A stretch of 64,000 bases of DNA from Verrucomicrobiota bacterium (GTDB taxonomy: Bacteria > Verrucomicrobiota > Verrucomicrobiia > Opitutales > UBA953). A program made the position numbers and the translations under genes. Under the pieces are notes generated by a model. That model did no database searches. It was given only the letters and a program-made list of their open reading frames with translations, and was not told the origin of the DNA. The stretch is taken from assembly GCA_030831965.1 (NCBI GenBank), contig JAURJZ010000007.1:1-64000 (forward strand). Direction: 5' to 3'. This document shows positions 16,434 to 27,701 of the stretch, piece by piece; positions within the stretch are counted from its first letter, which is position 1, and each line of letters begins with the position of its first letter.

Positions 16434-17367
16434 GGACGCCCCGGGGGTTGACCGGTGAGACGTAAGGCGTGGCTTTCAGCGGGATCGCCGCGAAGGCCGC
16501 GGCGACGGCCTCGGCGACCCGCCGGGCGGCGATCTCGCCCTCGCAGAGCGCGAACACGCTGGGCCCCGCCCCCGAGATGGAGAAGCCGAGCGCGCCGGCC
16601 GACAGGGCGGCGTCCCGCGCGGCGGAGAAGGCGGGGATGAGGCGGGCGCGGTGCGGCTCGGCGATCAGGTCCTGCAGCGAGCGCCCGATGAGACGGTAAT
16701 CGGAGGCGTGCAGGCCGCAGAGAAGCCCGCCCAGATTCCCCGTCTGGCGGGTCGCCGTGCCCAGCGGCACCTCGCGCGGAAGGATCTCGCGCGCCTCCTT
16801 GGTCAGGATGACGATGTCGGGGTGGACGACCGTCACCCACAGCCTCGAGGGGATGGGCACGGGGGCGACATCGAGCTCGACGTTGGAGCGAATGAGGGTG
16901 ATCCCGCCCAGCAGGCAGGGCGCCACGTTGTCCGCATGCCAGGCGCCGTCCGCCGCCGCCTCGCCCTCGACCGCGAAGGGCAGCAAGCCGACGCGGGGGA
17001 AAGGCTCTCCCAGCAGCCGGTTCACCGCGAAGGCCCCGCCGACCGCGCTGGCGGCGCTGGAACCCAGCCCGCTGCCGAAGGGCATCCGCTTGTGAATCTC
17101 GAGCTCGACCCCCTCGGATTCGCGGCCGAGGCGGCGGAGCAGGGCCAAGGCGGCCACGCCGGCGGTGTTGCGCTCGGGCTCGAGCGGAAGCCGCCCGCCG
17201 TCGCCGGTCACGGCGGCGATCCTCAGTCCGGGCCGGGATGACAGCCGCGCGACCACCTCGTCGCCGGGCTGCTCGATGGCCAGGCCGAGCACGTCGAAGC
17301 CGCAGGCGACGTTGGCGACCGTGGCGGGGGCGAACACCCTGACCTCTTGCAGGCGGACATGGGACAT
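16414..17367 (-). CDS. thrB: homoserine kinase
   Basis: A GHMP-family kinase making O-phosphohomoserine for threonine synthesis. The 317-residue protein has the N-terminal FAPATVANVACGFDVLG motif, the ATP-binding PFGSGLGSSAASAVGG loop, and the C-terminal GAGPSVFAL motif. It is the first gene of a thrB-thrC pair on the minus strand and is divergent from nadE across 57 nt. The start ATG at 17367 follows a predicted leaderless promoter. Confidence 0.94.
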   Translation of the reverse strand: MSHVRLQEVRVFAPATVANVACGFDVLGLAIEQPGDEVVARLSSRPGLRIAAVTGDGGRLPLEPERNTAGVAALALLRRLGRESEGVELEIHKRMPFGSGLGSSAASAVGGAFAVNRLLGEPFPRVGLLPFAVEGEAAADGAWHADNVAPCLLGGITLIRSNVELDVAPVPIPSRLWVTVVHPDIVILTKEAREILPREVPLGTATRQTGNLGGLLCGLHASDYRLIGRSLQDLIAEPHRARLIPAFSAARDAALSAGALGFSISGAGPSVFALCEGEIAARRVAEAVAAAFAAIPLKATPYVSPVNPRGVHVLSER

Positions 17368-17374
17368 GGCCACG

Positions 17375-17403
17375 ACCTTTCGGGTTGCCTCGACAGGTCG
17401 CAA
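17375..17403 (-). promoter_or_regulatory. candidate leaderless promoter of thrB
   Basis: On the minus strand TTGCGA (17403-17398), 17 bp, AAAGGT (17380-17375), then 7 nt to the ATG at 17367. It overlaps the candidate promoter region of divergent nadE. Confidence 0.42.
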
Positions 17404-17413
17404 GTCGGAATCT

Positions 17414-17419
17414 AGGAGG
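17414..17419 (+). promoter_or_regulatory. strong Shine-Dalgarno of nadE
   Basis: AGGAGG lies 5 nt before the nadE ATG. It is notable because most first genes in this window lack any SD. A weak TTGCCT box (17385-17390) lies 40 nt upstream of the start. Confidence 0.7.
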
Positions 17420-17424
17420 TTCCC

Positions 17425-19362
17425 ATGCCCAACAGCCTGCACCAGCACGGCTTCGTGACCGTCGCCGCGGTCTCCCCCGCGCTGCGGCTGGCCGACCCGC
17501 AGGGCAACGCCACCCTCGTCATCCAGGCCCTCGAGAAGGCCGCCGCCGAGGGCGCGGAGCTCGTTGTGCTGCCCGAGCTCTGCCTCACGGGCTACTCCGT
17601 GGGCGACCTCGTCGCCCACCGCACCCTCCTCGCCGGGGCCCTCGAGGCCCTCGGCAAGGTCGCCGAGGCGACCGCCCGGCTCGGCCTGACCGCGGTGGTC
17701 GGCCTCCCCCTGGAGGTCGACGGCCGCCTCTTCAACTGCGGCGCCTTCGTCTCGCGCGGCAAGGTCCTCGGCGTCGTGCCCAAGACGCACCTGCCCAACA
17801 GCGGGGAATTCTACGAGCAGCGCTGGTTCGCCTCCGCGCGGATCGCGCGGCCGCTCGCCCTGCCCCAGCTGGGCGGAGCGCCCTTCGGGACCCACCTGCT
17901 CTTCCGCGCCACCGACGTCCCCGACTGCGTGGTCGGCGTCGAGCTCTGCGAGGACCTCTGGGCGGTCGAGCCCCCGAGCGGCCGGCTCGCCCTGGCCGGG
18001 GCGACCGTGCTCTGCAACCTGTCGGCGAGCGACGAGCTCCTGGGCAAGTCCGCCTACCGGCGCGACCTTGTCCGGGGGCAGTCGGCCCGCTGCCTGGCGG
18101 CCTACGTCTACGCCTCGGCCGGCGCGGGCGAGTCGAGCACCGACCTCGTCTTCAGCGGCCACGGCATCATCGCCGAGAACGGCGTCGTGCTCGGCGAGTC
18201 GGAGCGGCTCCGCTTCGACCACGCGCTGCTCGTCTCGCAGGTCGACGTCGACCGGCTCGCCGCCGAGCGCCGTCGCAACAGCACGTTCTTCGGCACCCCC
18301 GCCCCCGAGACGGTCGCGATCCCCTTCTCGCTCGGCCATCCGACCGGCCACGCCCCCCGCGTCCGCCGCCGCTTCAGCCAGCATCCCTTCGTGCCTTCCG
18401 ACCCGGCCCGCCGCGACGAGCACTGCCAGGAGATCTTCGCGCTCCAGTCGACGGCGCTCGCCCGGCGCCTCCGGCACACGGGCGCCCGTCAGGCCGTGAT
18501 CGGCATCTCCGGAGGCCTCGACTCGACCCTCGCCCTGCTCGTGACCCTGGAGGCCTTCGGCCGGCTGGGCCTCGACGCCCGGGGAATCCTCGGGGTGACC
18601 CTGCCCGGGCCGGGCACGAGCGCCCGCACCCTGCTCAACGCCCGCCGGCTGATGGAGGCGCTGGGCGTCACCGCCCGCGAGATTCCCATCGGCGCGGCGG
18701 TCGAGCAGCACCTGCGCGACATCGGCCATCCTCCGGGCCGGCACGACGTCACCTACGAGAACGCGCAGGCCCGGGAGCGCACCCAGGTGCTGATGGACCT
18801 CGCCAACCAGGCCGGCGGCTTCGTCGTGGGCACGGGCGACCTCTCGGAGGCCGCGCTCGGCTGGTGCACCTTCAACGCCGACCACATGTCGATGTACCAC
18901 GTCAACATCGGCGTGCCGAAGACCCTCGTCCGGCACCTCGTGGCCTGGGCGGCCCACGCGCGCCACGTCGGCCCGACCCGCGCCGTGCTCGAGGACGTGG
19001 TCGCCACCCCGGTCAGCCCCGAGCTGCTCCCGCCGGGCGCGGACGGCGCCATCAGCCAGCAGACCGAGGCCGTGCTCGGGCCCTACGAGGTGCATGACTT
19101 CTTCCTCTTCCAGGTCATCCGGGGCGGCCACCGCCCGGCCAAGGTGCTCTGGATGGCGACCCATGCCTTCGCGGGCCGGCACGACGCCGAGAGCCTGCGC
19201 AGGTGGCTCCGCCTCTTCCTCACCCGCTTCTTCTCCCAGCAGTTCAAGCGCTCGGTCATGCCGGACGGGCCCAAGGTGGGCACCGTGGCCCTGTCGCCCC
19301 GCGGCGACTGGCGGATGCCGTCCGACGCCGAGGCCGCGGCGTGGCTTGCGGAGCTGGGGTGA
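17425..19362 (+). CDS. nadE: glutamine-dependent NAD+ synthetase
   Basis: This enzyme makes NAD+ from nicotinate adenine dinucleotide, using ammonia from glutamine. The 645-residue protein has two domains. The N-terminal nitrilase-type glutaminase (about 1-300) carries the triad Glu51 (LPELCLTG), Lys120 (PKTHLP) and Cys175 (GVELCEDLW). The C-terminal synthetase (about 330-645) has the ATP pyrophosphatase loop [13 protein letters not shown] and [16 protein letters not shown]. It is one of few genes here with a consensus SD. The promoter of the next gene overlaps its 3' end. Confidence 0.95.
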   Translation: MPNSLHQHGFVTVAAVSPALRLADPQGNATLVIQALEKAAAEGAELVVLPELCLTGYSVGDLVAHRTLLAGALEALGKVAEATARLGLTAVVGLPLEVDGRLFNCGAFVSRGKVLGVVPKTHLPNSGEFYEQRWFASARIARPLALPQLGGAPFGTHLLFRATDVPDCVVGVELCEDLWAVEPPSGRLALAGATVLCNLSASDELLGKSAYRRDLVRGQSARCLAAYVYASAGAGESSTDLVFSGHGIIAENGVVLGESERLRFDHALLVSQVDVDRLAAERRRNSTFFGTPAPETVAIPFSLGHPTGHAPRVRRRFSQHPFVPSDPARRDEHCQEIFALQSTALARRLRHTGARQAVIGISGGLDSTLALLVTLEAFGRLGLDARGILGVTLPGPGTSARTLLNARRLMEALGVTAREIPIGAAVEQHLRDIGHPPGRHDVTYENAQARERTQVLMDLANQAGGFVVGTGDLSEAALGWCTFNADHMSMYHVNIGVPKTLVRHLVAWAAHARHVGPTRAVLEDVVATPVSPELLPPGADGAISQQTEAVLGPYEVHDFFLFQVIRGGHRPAKVLWMATHAFAGRHDAESLRRWLRLFLTRFFSQQFKRSVMPDGPKVGTVALSPRGDWRMPSDAEAAAWLAELG

Positions 19363-19374
19363 AGCCCCCACGCT
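19346..19374 (+). promoter_or_regulatory. candidate leaderless promoter of the GlcD-like gene
   Basis: TTGCGG (19346-19351), 17 bp, CACGCT (19369-19374), then 7 nt to the ATG at 19382. It overlaps the nadE stop codon. Confidence 0.4.
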
Positions 19375-19381
19375 GGCCGGC

Positions 19382-20845
<1,464 letters not shown>

Positions 20846-20847
20846 GC

Positions 20848-21510
20848 GTGGGCCGGGCCGTCGCCATCTTCGACTGGGACGGGGTCGTGGTCGACTCCTC
20901 CGCCGCCCATGAGCAGGCCTGGGCGCGCCTCGCCGCGGCCGAGGGCCTGACCCTCGCCCCGGGCAGCTTCCTCCGGGGCTTCGGCAAGCGCAACGAGGTC
21001 ATCATCCCCGAGATCCACGGCTGGGCAAGCGACCCCGCCGAGATTCGCCGGCTCTCCCTCGCCAAGGAGGCCCATTACCGCGAGCTGGCCGCGGGCGGCC
21101 TCATCCGCCTCCTGCCCGGGGTGCGCGAGCTGCTCGACGGGCTGCGGGCCGCGGGCATCCCGCGCGTCATCGGCACCTCCACCCACCGGGCCAACCTCGA
21201 CCTGGCCTTCGCCCGCTTCGGGCTGGGCGAGCTGTTCGGGGGCGCGGTGACCAGCGAGGATGTCACCCGCGGCAAGCCCGACCCGGAGGTCTTCCTCAAG
21301 GCCTGCGCTCTCGCGGGCGGCGACCCCGCGCGCTCGGTCGTCTTCGAGGACACCCTCGCCGGCGTCGCCGCCGCCAAGGCGGGCGGCTTCCGCGCGGTCG
21401 GCCTCTGCACCACCAACGCTCGTGGGATCATGCTGGGCTCCGGGGCCGACCTCGTGGTCGCCGACCTCTCGGAGGTCACGCCCGCCCTCGCCCTGCCCGG
21501 GAGCGCCTGA
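20848..21510 (+). CDS. HAD-superfamily phosphatase, beta-phosphoglucomutase-like
   Basis: A 220-residue HAD hydrolase. Motif I is FDWDGVVVDS (nucleophile and acid/base Asp), motif II is the Thr of GTSTHRANL, motif III is the Lys of RGKPDPEVF, and motif IV is FEDTLAGVAAAKAG. The cap is helical, as in subfamily IA. It starts with GTG 2 nt after the GlcD-like gene and ends 4 nt before uvrB. If the upstream oxidase acts on glycolate, this could be a phosphoglycolate phosphatase; sugar phosphates are equally possible. Confidence 0.82.
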   Translation: MGRAVAIFDWDGVVVDSSAAHEQAWARLAAAEGLTLAPGSFLRGFGKRNEVIIPEIHGWASDPAEIRRLSLAKEAHYRELAAGGLIRLLPGVRELLDGLRAAGIPRVIGTSTHRANLDLAFARFGLGELFGGAVTSEDVTRGKPDPEVFLKACALAGGDPARSVVFEDTLAGVAAAKAGGFRAVGLCTTNARGIMLGSGADLVVADLSEVTPALALPGSA

Positions 21511-21514
21511 GGCG

Positions 21515-23497
21515 ATGACGCCCTTCCGGCTGCAGTCCGACTACCGGCCCACCGGCGACCAGCCCCAGGCCATCGCGGCCCTCGAGGCCTCGCTTCGCGC
21601 GGGCAACGCCCACCAGACGCTGCTCGGCGTGACCGGCTCGGGCAAGACCTTCACCATGGCCAGCCTGGTCGAGCGCTTGCAGCGCCCGACCCTGGTCGTG
21701 AGCCACAACAAGACCCTCGCCGCCCAGCTCTTCGCCGAGTTCAGGAAGTTCTTCCCCGACAACGCGGTCGAGTACTTCGTCAGCTACTACGACTACTACC
21801 AACCCGAGGCCTACGTGCCGCAGACCGACACCTACATCGAGAAGGACTCGTCGATCAACGACGACATCGAGCGCCTCCGGCTCCGGGCGAGCAGCGCCCT
21901 GCTCTCGCGCCGCGACGTGCTCGTGGTCGCCACCGTCTCCTGCATCTACGGCCTCGGCTCGCCCGAGGAGTTCCGGCGGATGATGATCCCGCTGCGGCCC
22001 GGCATGGCCCTCCGGCGCGACGACCTCCTCGCCCGGCTCGTGGCCAACCTCTACACCCGCAACGACGCCGTGCTCGAGCGCTGCGCCTTCCGCGCCCGCG
22101 GCGAGACCGTCGACCTCTGGCCGGCCTACCTCGAGAACGCCGTGCGGCTCGAGTTCTGGGGCGACACCCTGGAGTCGATCCGCGAGCTCGACCCCGTCAC
22201 CGTGCGGACCGGCGCCGCCCTGCCCGCGCTCGACCTCTACCCCGCCAACGCCTACGCGACCTCCGCCGAGAGCCTGCCCCCCGCCATCGAGGGCATCCGG
22301 GCCGAGCTCGAGGAGCGCGTCGCCTGGTTCGAGCGCGAGGGCCGCCTGGTCGAGGCCCAGCGCATCCGCACCCGGACGGAGCACGACCTCGAGATGCTGC
22401 GCGAGACGGGCTTCTGCCCCGGCATCGAGAACTACTCGATGCACATCGGCGGCCGGAAGCCGGGCGAGCGCCCGTTCTGCCTGCTCGACTTCTTCCCCGA
22501 CGACCGGCTCGTCATCCTCGACGAGAGCCACGTCACCCTCCCCCAGGTCGGCGGAATGTACCACGGCGACCGCTCGCGCAAGCAGCGCCTGGTCGACTTC
22601 GGCTTCCGCCTGCCCTCCGCCCTCGAGAACCGCCCCCTCCGGCCGGAGGAGTTCGGGGCGCTCGCCCCCCAGTCGCTCTACGTCTCGGCCACGCCGGGGC
22701 CGGAGGAGCTCCGCCGCTCCGCCGTCGTCGCCGAGCAGGTCATCCGCCCCACCGGCCTGCTCGACCCCGTCATGGAGGTCCGGCCGATCAAGGGCCAGGT
22801 CGAGGACATGATCGGCGAGGCCAAGGCCGAGGCCGCCAAGGGCCGCCGCACGCTCGTCACCACCCTGACCAAGCGGATGGCCGAGGACATCGCCGACTAC
22901 CTCCGCGAGCAGGGCGTCAAGGTCGAGTACCTGCACTCGGACATCGACGCGGTCGAGCGCGTCGAGATCCTGCGCCGCCTCCGCGCCGGCACCTGCGACG
23001 TCCTCGTGGGCGTCAACCTCCTCCGCGAGGGCCTCGACCTCCCCGAGGTCGCGCTGGTCGGGATCCTCGACGCCGACAAGGAGGGCTTCCTGCGCAGCGA
23101 GACCAGCCTCATCCAGACCGCCGGGCGCGCCGCGCGCCACATCGAGGGGCGCGTGCTCCTCTACGCCGACGTCCGCACCCGCTCCCTCGAGCGCGCCCTG
23201 GCCGTCTGCGCCGACCGCCGCCGCCGCCAGGCCGAGCACAATGCCCGCCACGGCATCACGCCCCGCTCCGTGGTGCGGGCCCTCGAGGCCAGCCTGGTCG
23301 AGCCGGCCGAGGATCCCGTCACGGGCCCCGCCGGCGACCGCGACCTGGCCTCGACCCTGGCCGTCCTCGAGGAGGAGATGCTCGCCGCCGCCGACCGGCA
23401 CGAGTTCGAGCGCGCCGCCCACCTGCGCGACCAGATCTCCCTGCTCCGCGGCGAGCGACCAAGGCCGGGCGGCCGAGGCGGGCGGCGCCGCCGCTGA
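21515..23497 (+). CDS. uvrB: excinuclease ABC subunit B
   Basis: UvrB is the damage-verification helicase of nucleotide excision repair. The 660-residue protein has Walker A GVTGSGKTFT and the beta-hairpin region with YYDYYQPEAYVP. The DEAD-type box is LDESHV, helicase motifs VI and the QTAGRAARH motif follow. The C-terminal UvrC-binding UVR motif is EFERAAHLRDQI. The start ATG 4 nt after the HAD gene gives the typical N-terminus FRLQSDYRPTGDQPQAI. Its stop abuts the mutL stop on the other strand with no gap. Confidence 0.97.
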   Translation: MTPFRLQSDYRPTGDQPQAIAALEASLRAGNAHQTLLGVTGSGKTFTMASLVERLQRPTLVVSHNKTLAAQLFAEFRKFFPDNAVEYFVSYYDYYQPEAYVPQTDTYIEKDSSINDDIERLRLRASSALLSRRDVLVVATVSCIYGLGSPEEFRRMMIPLRPGMALRRDDLLARLVANLYTRNDAVLERCAFRARGETVDLWPAYLENAVRLEFWGDTLESIRELDPVTVRTGAALPALDLYPANAYATSAESLPPAIEGIRAELEERVAWFEREGRLVEAQRIRTRTEHDLEMLRETGFCPGIENYSMHIGGRKPGERPFCLLDFFPDDRLVILDESHVTLPQVGGMYHGDRSRKQRLVDFGFRLPSALENRPLRPEEFGALAPQSLYVSATPGPEELRRSAVVAEQVIRPTGLLDPVMEVRPIKGQVEDMIGEAKAEAAKGRRTLVTTLTKRMAEDIADYLREQGVKVEYLHSDIDAVERVEILRRLRAGTCDVLVGVNLLREGLDLPEVALVGILDADKEGFLRSETSLIQTAGRAARHIEGRVLLYADVRTRSLERALAVCADRRRRQAEHNARHGITPRSVVRALEASLVEPAEDPVTGPAGDRDLASTLAVLEEEMLAAADRHEFERAAHLRDQISLLRGERPRPGGRGGRRRR

Positions 23498-25234
23498 TCA
23501 GCCGCGGCCGAGGCGGCGGTCGAGGTCGGTCTCGGCCAGCTCGAAATAGGTGCGTCGACCCAGGGGATCCGTTCCCGGCTGGGTGGTGAGGAAAAGCCGC
23601 CGGACAAGGTCGAGCAGCTCGGCGTCGGAGAGCGTGTCCGTCCGATACCGCGCCCGGCGGACGGCCAGCCGCGCCAACCCCTCGGCCGCGAGGTGCGCGC
23701 GCGCGAAGTCGCCCTCCCGCCGCGCCATCTCGGAGAGCAGGTCGCGCAGGAAGGCCTCCGCCTCGCCCGGCTCGAGCCAGGTCGGCAGCGAGACCACGCG
23801 CCAGAAGTTCCGTCCATAGGGCTCGAGGCCGAAGCCGGCGGCCGACAGGAACGCCGACCGCTCCCCGAGCACGGCCGCGGGAAGCGGGTCGAGCTCGAGG
23901 GGAATCGGCAGGAGCAGGGGCTGGGAGACCGGATGCTCGGACGCGATGCCCGCCACGATCGACTCGAAGAGCACGCGCTGGTGGGCCGAGCCGAGGTCGA
24001 GGACAACGAGCCCCGAGGGCGTCTCGAAGGCGGCGCGATCGCCGCGCAGCCGGCCCACCAGCCGCCAGCCCATCCGGAGGGGCGCGCCTGCCGGCGGGGG
24101 CGCGGCGGGCGCGGGTCCGCCGCCGGACGCCGCGGCGGGCGCGTCGGCGACGGAGGGCGGGGACTCGGCGGGTCGGGCGCCCGTGGCGCCCAGGACCTCG
24201 ACCGCGGGCACGGCGGGCAAGGGGGAGCCGGCCTCGGGCCGGCCGCGGAGGGCGGCCAGGACGGATCCCATGACGAAGGCGCGCACCTTGGCCTCGTCGC
24301 GGAAGCGGATCTCGCGCTTGGCGGGGTGCACGTTGACGTCGATGGCCGCGGGGTCGATCTCGAGGAAGAGGAAGGCGAGCGGGAAGCGGCCCTTGGGGAT
24401 CAGCGTGTGGTAGGCCTCGACCAGCGCGTAGGTCAGGGCGCGGCTGTCGACCGGCCGGCCGTTGACGACCGTGACGATGTCCTGCCGCGTCGAGCGGCTG
24501 ACCCCGGGCTTGCCGAGCAAGCCGGAGACACCCATGCCCGCGCCCTCGGCCGCCGGGAGCGGCAGCAGCTCGTCGGCGACCGACTTTCCCCAGATGCCCC
24601 GCACGCGCTCGGCGACAGGGACGTTGCCGGGCGAGCGGAAGACCTCCCGCCCGTCCTCGCGGAGCAGGAAGCCCACCTCGGGATGGGCCACGGCGTAGAG
24701 GCGCACCATGCGGACGATGTGGGCGGCCTCGGTGTCGTCCGACTTGAGGAACTTGAGGCGCGCCGGCACCGGATGGAAGAGGTTGGCCACCTCGATGCGC
24801 GTGCCGACCGCCATGCCGTGCTCGCGGACATGCACGGTGCGCCCGGCGTTGACCAGGATCTCGCAGCCGGCCTCCGCGCCCTCGGCCCGGGTGCGCAGGG
24901 TGAAGCGCGAGACGCTGGCGATCGACGGCAGGGCCTCGCCCCGGAAGCCGAAGGAGCGGATGCGCCCGAGGTCGGCCGCGTCCGCGATCTTGCTCGTGGC
25001 ATGGCGCTGCAGGGCCAGCTCGGCCTGGTCGGGGGTCATCCCATGGCCGTCGTCCTCCACAGCCAGGAGGGCCTTGCCGCCCCGGGAGAAATCAAGGGTG
25101 ACCCGGCGGGCTCCGGCATCCAGGGCGTTCTCCAGGAGCTCCTTGGCCGCCGCCGCGGGGCGCTCCACCACCTCGCCGGCCGCGATCTGGTTCGCGACCT
25201 TGGGGTCGAGGAGGCGGATGAGGGGGCGCGGCAC
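23498..25234 (-). CDS. mutL: DNA mismatch repair protein MutL, endonuclease motifs absent
   Basis: MutL links mismatch recognition to strand incision. The 578-residue protein has all GHKL ATPase motifs: [29 protein letters not shown], and [13 protein letters not shown]. The C-terminal dimerisation domain is present, but the DQHA(x)2E(x)4E endonuclease motif reads [12 protein letters not shown] (Asp413-Glu424), and the CPHGRP motif reads DPLGRR. It starts with GTG at 25234 ([14 protein letters not shown]). A Pro/Ala-rich linker joins the domains. It is divergent from the DUF255 gene and convergent with uvrB with zero gap. Confidence 0.93.
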   Translation of the reverse strand: MPRPLIRLLDPKVANQIAAGEVVERPAAAAKELLENALDAGARRVTLDFSRGGKALLAVEDDGHGMTPDQAELALQRHATSKIADAADLGRIRSFGFRGEALPSIASVSRFTLRTRAEGAEAGCEILVNAGRTVHVREHGMAVGTRIEVANLFHPVPARLKFLKSDDTEAAHIVRMVRLYAVAHPEVGFLLREDGREVFRSPGNVPVAERVRGIWGKSVADELLPLPAAEGAGMGVSGLLGKPGVSRSTRQDIVTVVNGRPVDSRALTYALVEAYHTLIPKGRFPLAFLFLEIDPAAIDVNVHPAKREIRFRDEAKVRAFVMGSVLAALRGRPEAGSPLPAVPAVEVLGATGARPAESPPSVADAPAAASGGGPAPAAPPPAGAPLRMGWRLVGRLRGDRAAFETPSGLVVLDLGSAHQRVLFESIVAGIASEHPVSQPLLLPIPLELDPLPAAVLGERSAFLSAAGFGLEPYGRNFWRVVSLPTWLEPGEAEAFLRDLLSEMARREGDFARAHLAAEGLARLAVRRARYRTDTLSDAELLDLVRRLFLTTQPGTDPLGRRTYFELAETDLDRRLGRG

Positions 25235-25243
25235 GGGCCAATC

Positions 25244-25273
25244 ACCTATGGCCCCGGCTTGGCCGCTTGCCAA
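25244..25273 (-). promoter_or_regulatory. candidate promoter of mutL
   Basis: On the minus strand TTGGCA (25273-25268), 18 bp, ATAGGT (25249-25244), then 9 nt to the GTG at 25234. Its -35 overlaps that of the divergent DUF255 gene within a palindrome. Confidence 0.4.
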
Positions 25274-25276
25274 GCC
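25256..25276. repeat. inverted repeat between mutL and DUF255 genes
   Basis: GGCTTGGC (25256-25263) and GCCAAGCC (25269-25276) are perfect inverted arms around a 5-nt spacer. Both divergent -35 boxes fall in the right arm. It could be an operator or only a by-product of the overlapping promoter boxes. Confidence 0.5.
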
Positions 25277-25294
25277 GTCACTCCCCCGAATCGT
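25267..25294 (+). promoter_or_regulatory. candidate leaderless promoter of the DUF255 gene
   Basis: TTGCCA (25267-25272), 16 bp, AATCGT (25289-25294), then 6 nt to the GTG start at 25301. Confidence 0.42.
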
Positions 25295-25300
25295 GGCGGG

Positions 25301-27244
25301 GTGCCGAACCGACTGGCCGCCGAGCCCAGCCTCTACCTCCGCCAGCACGCCGACCAGCCGGTGGACTGGTGGCCTTGGTGCGCGGAGGCGTTCGCCGAGG
25401 CCCGCCGGAGGGATGTGCCCGTGCTGGTCTCGGTCGGCTACGCCTCCTGCCACTGGTGCCACGTGATGGCCAGGGAAAGCTTCGACGACCCCTGGATCGC
25501 CGACCTGATGAACCGCCACTTTGTCTGCGTCAAGGTCGACCGCGAGGAGCGCCCGGATGTGGACCAGCTCCACATGGACGCCGTGCAGATGATCCAGCAC
25601 CAGGGCGGCTGGCCCCTCAACAGCTTCTGCCTGCCCGACGGCCGGCCCTTCTTCGGCGGGACCTACTTCCCGCCCGACGACCGCGGCGGGCGCACGCCCT
25701 GGCCCCAGCTCCTCATGCGCGTGGCCGAGCACTACCGCACCCGGCGACACGAGCTCGAGGCCAACGCCGAGGCCGTCGTCGGCAACCTGCTCCACCAGGC
25801 GGCGGCGCCCGCCGGGCAGGCCGGGGAAACCGACGCCCCCGGAAGGCTCGCCGCGGCGCGGACCCTGCTGGCCGACGCCGACCCGGCCCACGGGGGCTTC
25901 GGCGGCGCGCCCAAGTTCCCGCCGCCGATGGCGCTGGATTTCCTCCTCGCCGTCCGCGAGCGCAGGGACCTCGACCCGTCCACCCGCGACGGAATCACCC
26001 AGACGGTCGGCCTCTGCCTCCGCCGGATGGACGAGGGCGGCCTGCACGACCAGGTCGGCGGCGGCTTCCACCGCTACTGCGTCGACGCGGACTGGACCGT
26101 GCCGCACTTCGAGAAGCTCCTCTGCGACAACGCCCTCCTCCTCGGCGCCTACGCCAAGGCGGCCGTCGCCCTTGGCGAGCCCCGCTTCCGCGAGGTCTGC
26201 GCCGACATCGTCGGCTGGCTCGAGCGCGAGATGCGCGTCGGCCCGGCCTACGCGGCGTCGCTCGACGCCGACACCGACCACGAGGAGGGCCTGACCTACC
26301 TCTGGACGCCCGCCCAGGTCGCGGAGGTCCTCGGCGACCGCGCCGAGGCGTTCTGCCTCGCCCATGGCATCACCGCCGAGGGCAACCTCGAGGGCGCCTC
26401 CGTGCCGACCTTCCGCGCGGGAGCGGACCGGGCCGCCTTCGAGGCCGACCGGGCGCGGCTGCTCTCGGCGCGCGCCCGTCGCCCCCAGCCGTCGAGGGAC
26501 GACAAGGTCCTCGCCGGGTGGAACGCCCTCCTCGCCGCCAACCTTGCCCGGGCGGGCCTCCTCCTCGGGGAGCCCGCGTGGGTGAGGCGCGCGGGCGATC
26601 TGCTCGACCACCTGGCGGCGACGGTCGTCGCGCGCGACACCCGGGGACTCGCCGTCCGGGCCGTGGCCGGATCCGAGACACCCGCCACCCTGCCCGACCT
26701 CGCCTGGCTGGCCGAGGCCTCCCTCGTGCTCGCCGCGAGCGGCGGACAGGCAAGGGTCGACCTCGCCGCCGAGCTGGTCGACGCCGCCTACGCCCGCTTC
26801 GAGGACCCCCGTTCCGCCGGCCTGCACAGCTCCGCCAACGAGCACGGCCTCCTGCCTGTCCGACAAAAGTCGTGGTGGGACCAGGCCGTGCCCTCCGGCA
26901 ACAGCGCGCTCCTCGCCGCCCTGGCCGGCCTCGAGGCCCTCGGGGTCGCGTCGGCCGGGCCGAGATTCCGCTCGCTGGCGGCGGCCTACGCCGGGGCCGC
27001 CCGCCAGATACCCCACGGCGTCCCCCGGGCGCTGGCCGCGCTGGAGCGAGCGGGCCAGGGCATACCCCTGGTGAAGCAGGCACCCGCCGCGCCGACACCC
27101 CACGCCGCCCTCGGCGAGCTCCGCGGCGAGATCCTCTCGCTGCCCGAGGCCAGCCTCGGCGGCGGCTTCCAGCTCTGCGTCGGCTCGACCTGCCTGCCTC
27201 CGGTGGGCGACATGGCGAGCCTCCGGAGGCAGCTGGGCACCTGA
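25301..27244 (+). CDS. DUF255/YyaL thioredoxin-fold protein
   Basis: A 647-residue protein of the spermatogenesis-associated-20/YyaL family. The N-terminal thioredoxin-like domain (about 1-160) begins [20 protein letters not shown] and carries the CxxC-like site Cys50-His-Trp-Cys53 in [10 protein letters not shown]. The C-terminal part (about 190-600) is an (alpha/alpha)6-barrel of the glycosidase/isomerase type with [15 protein letters not shown] and [16 protein letters not shown]. Its substrate is unknown in bacteria. The GTG start gives the family's usual N-terminus. It stands alone, divergent from mutL. Confidence 0.88.
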   Translation: MPNRLAAEPSLYLRQHADQPVDWWPWCAEAFAEARRRDVPVLVSVGYASCHWCHVMARESFDDPWIADLMNRHFVCVKVDREERPDVDQLHMDAVQMIQHQGGWPLNSFCLPDGRPFFGGTYFPPDDRGGRTPWPQLLMRVAEHYRTRRHELEANAEAVVGNLLHQAAAPAGQAGETDAPGRLAAARTLLADADPAHGGFGGAPKFPPPMALDFLLAVRERRDLDPSTRDGITQTVGLCLRRMDEGGLHDQVGGGFHRYCVDADWTVPHFEKLLCDNALLLGAYAKAAVALGEPRFREVCADIVGWLEREMRVGPAYAASLDADTDHEEGLTYLWTPAQVAEVLGDRAEAFCLAHGITAEGNLEGASVPTFRAGADRAAFEADRARLLSARARRPQPSRDDKVLAGWNALLAANLARAGLLLGEPAWVRRAGDLLDHLAATVVARDTRGLAVRAVAGSETPATLPDLAWLAEASLVLAASGGQARVDLAAELVDAAYARFEDPRSAGLHSSANEHGLLPVRQKSWWDQAVPSGNSALLAALAGLEALGVASAGPRFRSLAAAYAGAARQIPHGVPRALAALERAGQGIPLVKQAPAAPTPHAALGELRGEILSLPEASLGGGFQLCVGSTCLPPVGDMASLRRQLGT

Positions 27245-27248
27245 GGGG

Positions 27249-27276
27249 TTGGCAAGCGGGCCGGGCCGGCCAGTCT
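27249..27276 (+). promoter_or_regulatory. candidate leaderless promoter of the TSUP gene
   Basis: TTGGCA (27249-27254), 16 bp, CAGTCT (27271-27276), then 6 nt to the ATG at 27283. Confidence 0.42.
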
Positions 27277-27282
27277 CGGGAC

Positions 27283-27651
27283 ATGCCCTCTCTCCCCCTG
27301 CTCCTCGGCCTCGGCCTCGCGGCCGGAACCCTCAGCGGCCTCTTCGGCATCGGCGCCGGGGTCGTCATCACGCCGGCGCTCCTCTGGCTGACCGCCTGCG
27401 GTCAGGTGCAGGCCCAGGGCACGGCCTACGCCGTGATGGTGCCGATGGCCATCCTCGGCGCCTGGCGCTACCACACCCAACCCGGCGTGAGCCTCGACTG
27501 GTCGCTTCTCCTGCCCCTGGCGGCGGCTTGCCTCGCCGGCGTCTGGCTTGGCAGCCACCTGGCCTTCGCCGCCGAGGAAGGCCTGCTCCGCAAGGCCTTC
27601 GGCGCCTACCTCGTCCTCGCGGGGGCCCACCTGCTGCTGGGAGCCCGCTGA
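27283..27651 (+). CDS. half-length TSUP (TauE/SafE) permease
   Basis: A 122-residue integral membrane protein with about four helices. The N-terminal motif GLAAGTLSGLFGIGAGVVITPALL is the TSUP signature (key SGLFGIGAG), and AQGTAYAVMVPMAILGAWRY is the second conserved stretch. Full TSUP permeases have two such repeats and 7-8 helices (about 250 residues). Here only one repeat is present with a normal stop, so it would have to dimerise. Known relatives transport sulfite, sulfonates or other anions. No frameshifted second half is seen downstream; the next gene starts in unrelated sequence. Confidence 0.75.
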   Translation: MPSLPLLLGLGLAAGTLSGLFGIGAGVVITPALLWLTACGQVQAQGTAYAVMVPMAILGAWRYHTQPGVSLDWSLLLPLAAACLAGVWLGSHLAFAAEEGLLRKAFGAYLVLAGAHLLLGAR

Positions 27652-27663
27652 GCTCGGTTGCGC

Positions 27664-27691
27664 TTGCCCCCGGCGGGCGCTTGGCTGGAAT
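27664..27691 (+). promoter_or_regulatory. candidate promoter of the membrane TPR gene
   Basis: TTGCCC (27664-27669), 16 bp, TGGAAT (27686-27691), then 10 nt to the ATG at 27702. The leader would be about 3-4 nt. Confidence 0.35.
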
Positions 27692-27701
27692 CCTACCTCC
27701 C

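Noticed and set aside
20848-21510. HAD protein called phosphoglycolate phosphatase outright
   Set aside because: Motifs are only superfamily level; neighbour oxidase substrate is unknown.
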